Shown: piece after piece, positions 58,353 to 64,000 of the stretch
Layout: each line of letters starts with the position of its first letter
How positions within the stretch are numbered: the first letter of the stretch is position 1
From: Camellia lanceoleosa
Lineage: Eukaryota; Streptophyta; Magnoliopsida; Ericales; Theaceae
Reading direction: 5' to 3'
DNA length: 64,000 nucleotides
NCBI GenBank assembly: GCA_025200525.1
Contig: CM045762.1
Location: 121,150,979-121,214,978 of the forward strand
Notes under the pieces: generated by a model
Told to the model about the DNA's origin: nothing
The model's database searches: none
What the model saw: the letters and a program-made list of their open reading frames with translations, nothing else
Translations under genes and position numbers: made by a program

Positions 58353-59323
58353 CATAGTTCTAAATATCGGCCGGTACGGTACGTACCGGCCGATTCGTAC
58401 CGGAAAACCATATCACCGAGTCGGATATTGACCGGTGTACCAGTGAGAACGAAATTCACAGCCGTACCGGCTGAGTCCCGATACATAGCGGCCCGAATCC
58501 GATACATGCGACGATACAGTCCGATACAGATTTGTTGTGCTGATGTTGTGCTCTGTTTTGTTGGTGTTGTTGTGCTCTGTTTCTGGTCTCTTCTTCTTCT
58601 TTTTTTTTTTTTTTTTTTTTTTTGCCGATCTAAAGCTGAAATGTTTGTCTGGGTTGGCCGGATTCTACAGCTTCCGGGCAGCGTTCATACAGAGAGAGAG
58701 AGAGAGGTAGGTGATATGGGTCTTGCTTCCAGTCAATTGCAGTCTTGTATTATGGTTCGGGTGTCTGAGGTTGGAATGGAAAAGAAGAGAGAGATAATCA
58801 GGTACATGGAGGTGCATTGGGAGTATGAGATTGAAATGGATAGGAAGGGAGAGGTTGTTAGGTACATGGGGGTGTATGTGTTTATGGTGGACTTCTAGAT
58901 TGTAATTGTTTAGATTTTTTTTTTCTTCTATTTATTTGTTTATACACCAACATCTCTATCTATATTAATATATATATATTTATTTTTTTTCTCAGTACAA
59001 GAAAAATAAATAATCAAATTAATTTTTTTATTAAAAGTTTAACATATGTCAAAAAAAAGTTTGAAACTAAAATAAATACATATCATTTAGTTGAAAATGA
59101 GTCAAAAATATTCCTACATATCAAAATTTTGATTAAAATGTATCAAATTAAGGCTAAAAGAGTCAAAAAATGCATAAAATTTAGTTTTAGAGGGATTGCT
59201 AATGATTTTTAAAATTTCACGGTCGCGATACCCGATTCCCGATTCGTACCGGCCGATACTACCGATACCGATACTCCGCGACCGATACCGTTACGTTACC
59301 CGATATCGCGATTTAGAACTATG
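58353..59323. mobile_element. Non-autonomous hAT transposon (971 bp)
   Basis: Perfect 13-bp terminal inverted repeats CATAGTTCTAAAT / ATTTAGAACTATG. A perfect 8-bp target duplication ATTTATAG (58345-58352 and 59324-59331) marks hAT. Subterminal DNA is GC-rich with many ACCGG, CCGATAC and GGTACG words in contrast to the AT-rich surroundings. No transposase is visible. The middle holds a poly(T) run, a (GA)n run and a 156-codon frame I cannot identify. Confidence 0.9.
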
Positions 59324-59356
59324 ATTTATAGGCATGGCGGTGTATTCTAGAGTCCA

Positions 59357-59472
59357 CTAAAATCACTCTAACACTTGGGGATCATCAAAATGGAAGGCAA
59401 TGGGGTGTATTTATAGGCATGGGGGTGACTTGGGGACTAAGAAAGGTTGTCCAAGTGTTAGAGTGATTTTAG
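59357..59472. repeat. Perfect 22-bp inverted repeat, 72-nt loop
   Basis: 59357-59378 is the exact reverse complement of 59451-59472 (arms begin CTAAAATCACTC). The loop holds a second copy of GTGTATTTATAGGCATGG, whose first copy flanks the hAT element. Confidence 0.85.
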
Positions 59473-59874
59473 TTGTTGATTTAAGCTAGGGAAGTGTGTT
59501 CATCCTCTTGCCTCCAATTTCAAAATTTCAACCCTACATACAGCAGCATACTAACTTCAAAAACTAGATCTTGAGTTGAAGCAAGTTGATAATAAAGCTT
59601 GAGAGAAGCATTCAAACAAATCCTCGCTGTTTTTAGTTGTTCTTTAGTTTCATTATCAAACCTGGTACTGATCTTATTCTTCTTTAATATCAATATATAT
59701 AATCACGTTTTCCTTGCTTAATAATAGTCAGATATTTTGCATGTTATTATAGCATCATGTTAGATTAAACAGTTTCATTTTGCCTAAAATTTAATTCATG
59801 TTTCTATGATTGTTTAGGATGCTTTAGTTGTTGTATATTCATGCATACTAACCCTGTTAGTTCATACATATTTA

Positions 59875-60103
59875 GGCCTCGTATGGGAACCATCTTTTTT
59901 AGCCAAAAAGTCAAAAAATTACTAAATTAGCCAAAAAGCCAACAACCCATACCAAAAAATCAAATATTCTCTTTTCTCTCTACTTTTTGCACATCTTTTC
60001 GTAAAAAGCCAAAAAGTCATCCCAAACATATTAATTTTTTTTAGGTAATATTTTAGCCAAATAGCCAAAAAGTTACTAAATTAGCCTGTTCTCAAACGAG
60101 GCC
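59875..60103. mobile_element. Tourist-like MITE (PIF/Harbinger), 229 bp
   Basis: Ends GGCCTCGTATGGGAAC and, in reverse, GGCCTCGTTTGAGAAC. Flanked by TTA on both sides (59872-59874, 60104-60106), the PIF/Harbinger signature. Interior TTAGCCAAAAAG is repeated. Confidence 0.8.
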
Positions 60104-61341
60104 TTAGTTAAATTTGTTATTTGTTAAGTGTTATGTTAATGCATGTTCATCATTTTAGTTGCCTAATTAGTTATAAGTTCATATTGCATATTTTAGTTGC
60201 CACGTTTAGGTTCATTGTATATTATTGTTGCATATATTTATTGGCATGGTATTGAGGAGTACTAGGTGTGTCCTCTCTCTTCATAGCATATTGCGTGTTG
60301 CTTGATAAATGGTTGTTTTAATAACGCAAGTTAGAAACAATATCAAGTTTTAACTGTCGTCCGTTTCCCAAGATGTAACAGTTAACACTAAAAGTTGCAA
60401 CACCACAATTTCAAGTCTAGCAAACCTAATCAGTGTTGACACACACATACACACACACACTCTCTCTCTCTTTCTCTCTCTCAGAATTTCCTAGGCACTA
60501 AAAAATATGCAGAATATGCAAGAGCAAAAGATATCGAAGAAGAGAAAAAAAATTGAAAAATCTGAATGAAATGAGCTGCTAGAATGGGGAGGCTATAGCC
60601 TTCTTGGTAGCTGTTTAGATGTGTTTTGGTGCCTGTTTGGAGTTGGCTGGAAAGACATGACTAGATATTGCAACTTGCTGAAAAGGAGGTAACTCAAAGG
60701 AAAAAACAAAATTTCAAATTCAAACTCAAAATTCAAAATTTTTGGGACAAAAGAAATTGAATTTGAATTTTGTGCAAAAAAATTGAAAAAGTTTAAATGA
60801 ATTTTGTCCAAAAAATATAATATTATTGACCAACGACCAGTACCCAGCTTGGTGCAAGGCTATGGCAACATGCGTATGATAATCTTGGTTTAAGCCCACA
60901 TTGTCCATAACTTCCCTATACAAAACTTCAGTACCCTAAGAACACAAACCCTAATCTCAAATTTGAAACTTGAATACACACATAAGTTTCCTTGTCTTTC
61001 CTATGTGAGACAAGTCTATGTCACCTAAAGTGTAGGAAACCACCAAAACTCTATTTCCACTAATCTCACTTTGGAGTCTATTTTCAATTCACTTGTAAAT
61101 GGTTTTGTCAACCCAATTACATGTTGTTACTCACCACACGACATAGGACACGTAATCACTTAGACTCACCAAAATAGCGAATGGAACCCGCCTAATTTTC
61201 AGCTCAAACTTTGCTAAAATTATGATTTTCACAAACTATTTCCAAAAATGTTTAGTTCAAATCGGGTTGTATTTTATTTGATTAAATAATTATTAAATAT
61301 CACTTAACATAACTTAATTGGCCCAGTCAAAAACTATAAGC
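60104..61341. other. Intergenic, no gene seen
   Basis: A CA/TC microsatellite lies at 60438-60482. No recognisable coding sequence. Confidence 0.5.
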
Positions 61342-61403
61342 AACTAGTCTCAATTTAAGTCGTTCAAAAAAAAAAAAAAAAAAAAAAACTAGTCTCAATT
61401 TAA
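61342..61403. mobile_element. Minimal retroposon insertion: 17-bp target duplication around a poly(A) tail
   Basis: AACTAGTCTCAATTTAA occurs at 61342-61358 and 61387-61403. Between them are only GTCGTTC and a run of about 21 A (plus A shared with the duplication). This is the form of a LINE-machinery insertion truncated almost to its tail. Confidence 0.75.
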
Positions 61404-62342
61404 ACATACTACTCACTTCTCATAAGTCTATGTAATTATTTACATAATATTCTTAAGTTCACAAAACTTCACAATTGGTCTAATTAAATATATCATAGAA
61501 CTAATTTATATGCTCTAAAACAATGATTGATTTTAATATGTGAAAGAAATTTATTTTTTGTCTAATATGATTTCATACCAATCAATTATAAATTATATTC
61601 TTTTTTAATTGCAAGAATTTTTAACATGTGATTATCAATAATTTTTAATAGGAAAATTAAAATTTTCAATAATATTAGGATGACAATTTTTTATTATTAC
61701 AGTTTGTATACCACTTTATTTGTTACTATATTCGTTTAATGGTTTCTATCATTTATACTTGTCATCAATGCACAATTGATAAATAAGATAGTAAATGAAT
61801 ATTATAAGAAAATATATTCATCATAGCATTTAATTGTAAAATTTTAGAGAACCATTACATAAATCATTAAATTTTGATAGCAACTCTAATACAAAGTGAT
61901 TTTTACTAAAATTTTGAGATGTCAAACTAAATTTTGAGGGACATTAAGGAATTGACAAACTTCGAACCGAACTTGCAGTATATATAATAAAATGATCATC
62001 CCAAACCTGGCCCCATATCGGGCCTAAGAGCATCACTAGCAGCTTACCCAAAAGCTCATTTTTACTACTTTAGAGAGCATCAAAGCAACAAAAGCAGCTC
62101 CAACAGCCTCGGCAGAGGCTTGCTACTTTGACAAATGTTACAGTAACTCGCTGAAGTTGACGCGTTACTGTACACGGCCTAATTCATTTTTTATTTATCT
62201 CAACTCGCACTCTCTCTATCTCCCCCATGTTTTGTTATGTACTTGTAGCGTTTAAATAAATAAAAAGAATAATATTGTAAGAGTTTAGGGTTAAAGTAGA
62301 GAGTATTGTTGGAATATGTATTGAAAAAGTGATTAGGTAAAA

Positions 62343-62966
62343 GGGCAAATTATACAAATAGTCTCTATAGTTTAGGACTTATGTCATTTTGGTCCCTGAC
62401 TTTCAATTGTGACACATTTGACTCTGAATTTTGAATCTTGTTTCAAATAAGGACAATTGAATATATAATTAGATTTTCAAGGGTAAAATTGTTAATTTGA
62501 TAAAATATAAACTAATTTGACAAAAATAAATGTCAAACAAATATTTTTGAATTTTTAAAAATTATTTCTACCTACTAAAAATAAAATTATGTAAAATTGA
62601 TAAATCTTTTAGACATGTATTTTTTTTTTACCAAATTAATTTTTATTATGTGTTTGGATGATGATCATGTAAAATTAATTTTAAAAAATTAATCATGTAA
62701 TTTTTATTAATTTTACATAATGTTATCATTGGTGAATAAAAATAATTTTTAAAAAATTAAAAATATTTTTTTGACATTTATTTTTGTCAAATTAGTTTAT
62801 ATTTTATCAAATTGACGATTTTACCATTGAAAAATCTAATAATATTTTCAATTGTTCTTATTTGGAATAAGATTCAAAATTCATGGTCAAATGTGTCACA
62901 ATTGAAAAGTCAGGGACCAAAGTGACACAAATTCCAAACTATAGGGACTATTAATGTAATTAATCC
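62343..62966. mobile_element. Mutator-like MITE with long terminal inverted repeats (624 bp)
   Basis: The 9-bp duplication TAGGTAAAA flanks it (62334-62342 and 62967-62975). Ends GGGCAAATTATACAAATAGT and, in reverse, GGATTAATTACATTAATAGT pair imperfectly. Pairing continues for well over 100 bp (both arms share ACACATTTGAC and TTTGGTCCCTGAC), so the element is nearly a fold-back. Non-coding. Confidence 0.85.
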
Positions 62967-62975
62967 TAGGTAAAA

Positions 62976-63823
62976 TAAAAAAATAAGGCTTTGGGTAGCT
63001 ATTTAAGTTAGCATTATTGTCATTTGACAAAAAAAAAATTTAGTTAACTTTTTAGAGTTAGGACTTTTTTAGCTTAAGATTAAAAAGTTCATTTGACACA
63101 ATTTTTTTAGCCATTTTGATTTTCATGAGAGAAAAAATAAAATGATCATGACTTAAATGTGATATTTTATTGTTTTATTGACTTATTTAGCCAAATGAAG
63201 CCATTGTTGGAGATGCTGTAATGTAGCCATCCTAAACCTAATCTTAAAAAAAATTTCAAATCTCAAACTCGCTCACTTAGCACTTAGCCCAATAATATAA
63301 GCTATTTTTTTTTTTAAATTTATCTTGAATGGATATTAAATTATTTAGATCTTTTTATTTATTAGAATGTTAACAAAATTCAATGGTAAAATAAAAGGGC
63401 ATTTATTTGTAATCTCTCTTCACCTACTTATGTTTCATTTATTCAAATTATTTTCTTATGTTCTAATAAATCCTATGAGTGATATAGTTATCAATATACC
63501 CCTAATAATAATAGGGTAAAACATGTATTAATATTTACATTGACATGAATGTTCCATGACGTGAACGTTCACATTGTCAATGTAAACATTCACACTATCA
63601 AAATTATTTTTTTATTTTTTATTTTATAAAATTACATATTCAAGTGAAATCTTATTTGACAGATCTCGTTAACTAGGTTTCAAAAATATAAATTTCATTA
63701 AAAAAAATGTACAACAAAAATCATGAATTTTTCAAGTTTAATATATAAAAAGTACAAAATAGTGCATACCGAGTTGCTAAGGGTTCAAAAAAATATTTGT
63801 AAGGATAAAAGTATCCATAAAAT
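62976..63823. other. Intergenic, no gene seen
   Basis: AT-rich. GTGAACGTTCACATTGTCAA and TGTAAACATTCACACT around 63560-63595 form short complementary words. Confidence 0.45.
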
Positions 63824-64000
63824 CACTACAACAAAAGTAACCTATGGTGATGAAAACTAGTGAAGAAAATAAATTTCGTCACTAAATAAAAATAATTCGT
63901 AAGGAATTTACAAATTTCGTCACATATAATAAAAAAATAAAAATGATAGGTGATGAAATTTATTTTCATCAATAAATACTTCATTTTAGGTGAGGAAAAA
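63824..64000 (+). mobile_element. CACTA-type element, left end (cut by window)
   Basis: Starts CACTACAACAAAAGTAACCT, a classic CACTA terminus, followed by subterminal repeats of AAATTTCGTCAC(T/A)A and GATGAAAAC. The right end lies outside the window. Confidence 0.7.

Overview
The window is nuclear DNA of a flowering plant, most likely a dicot. It is AT-rich, holds nested LTR retrotransposons primed by initiator-Met tRNA, many small DNA transposons, and fragments of ordinary plant genes with plant-type introns. Species cannot be told from the sequence. Only one host gene looks intact: a single-exon DUF247 membrane protein gene (25883-27163, minus strand). All other recognisable coding sequence is transposon-derived or a broken gene fragment.

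Layout. 1-535 is the end of a gene-capturing, Mutator-like element with a PEX7 (WD40) fragment carrying three stops. 536-6750 has no gene. 6756-8185 holds fragments of two host genes back to back: three exons of glutamine-dependent NAD synthetase (minus), the last running into an RNA-binding RNP1 motif, and two exons of a synaptotagmin (plus). 10185-19521 is element A, a complete but badly broken Ty3/gypsy chromovirus (Tekay/Del-like) with 2.34-kb LTRs and target-site duplication (TSD) TTAAC. 20806-21990 is a minisatellite with seven exact-period 75-bp units. 23325-24533 is a second gene-capturing element with the same kind of termini as the one at 1-535, carrying a glycine-rich RNA-binding protein fragment. 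25084-31070 holds small transposons, the DUF247 gene and simple repeats.

31573-55295 is a nested complex. The host is element C, a Ty1/copia element of the SIRE/Maximus type on the minus strand (LTRs about 1.07 kb, TSD ATAGG), with gag, a second gag head, pol and an extra 3' env-like ORF. Element B (42085-51886, TSD CCCAC), a near-complete relative of A, sits inside C's protease at the Asp-Ser-Gly active site. Solo LTR D (32234-34761, TSD ATCCC), a third member of the A/B family, sits inside C's 3' LTR. 55296-64000 is intergenic DNA with several well-bounded small transposons: a hAT (58353-59323), a Tourist-like MITE (59875-60103), a 28-nt retroposed tail (61359-61386), a Mutator-like MITE (62343-62966) and the start of a CACTA element at 63824.

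The most unusual signals are: a repeated hairpin in the U3 of the A/B/D LTRs whose arms change in a compensatory way between copies; two sister transposons with different captured genes; a spliced-looking leader and promoter-like stretch before C's env-like ORF; and a CTCGAGCGAG-type motif array present in both C's LTR and its interior.
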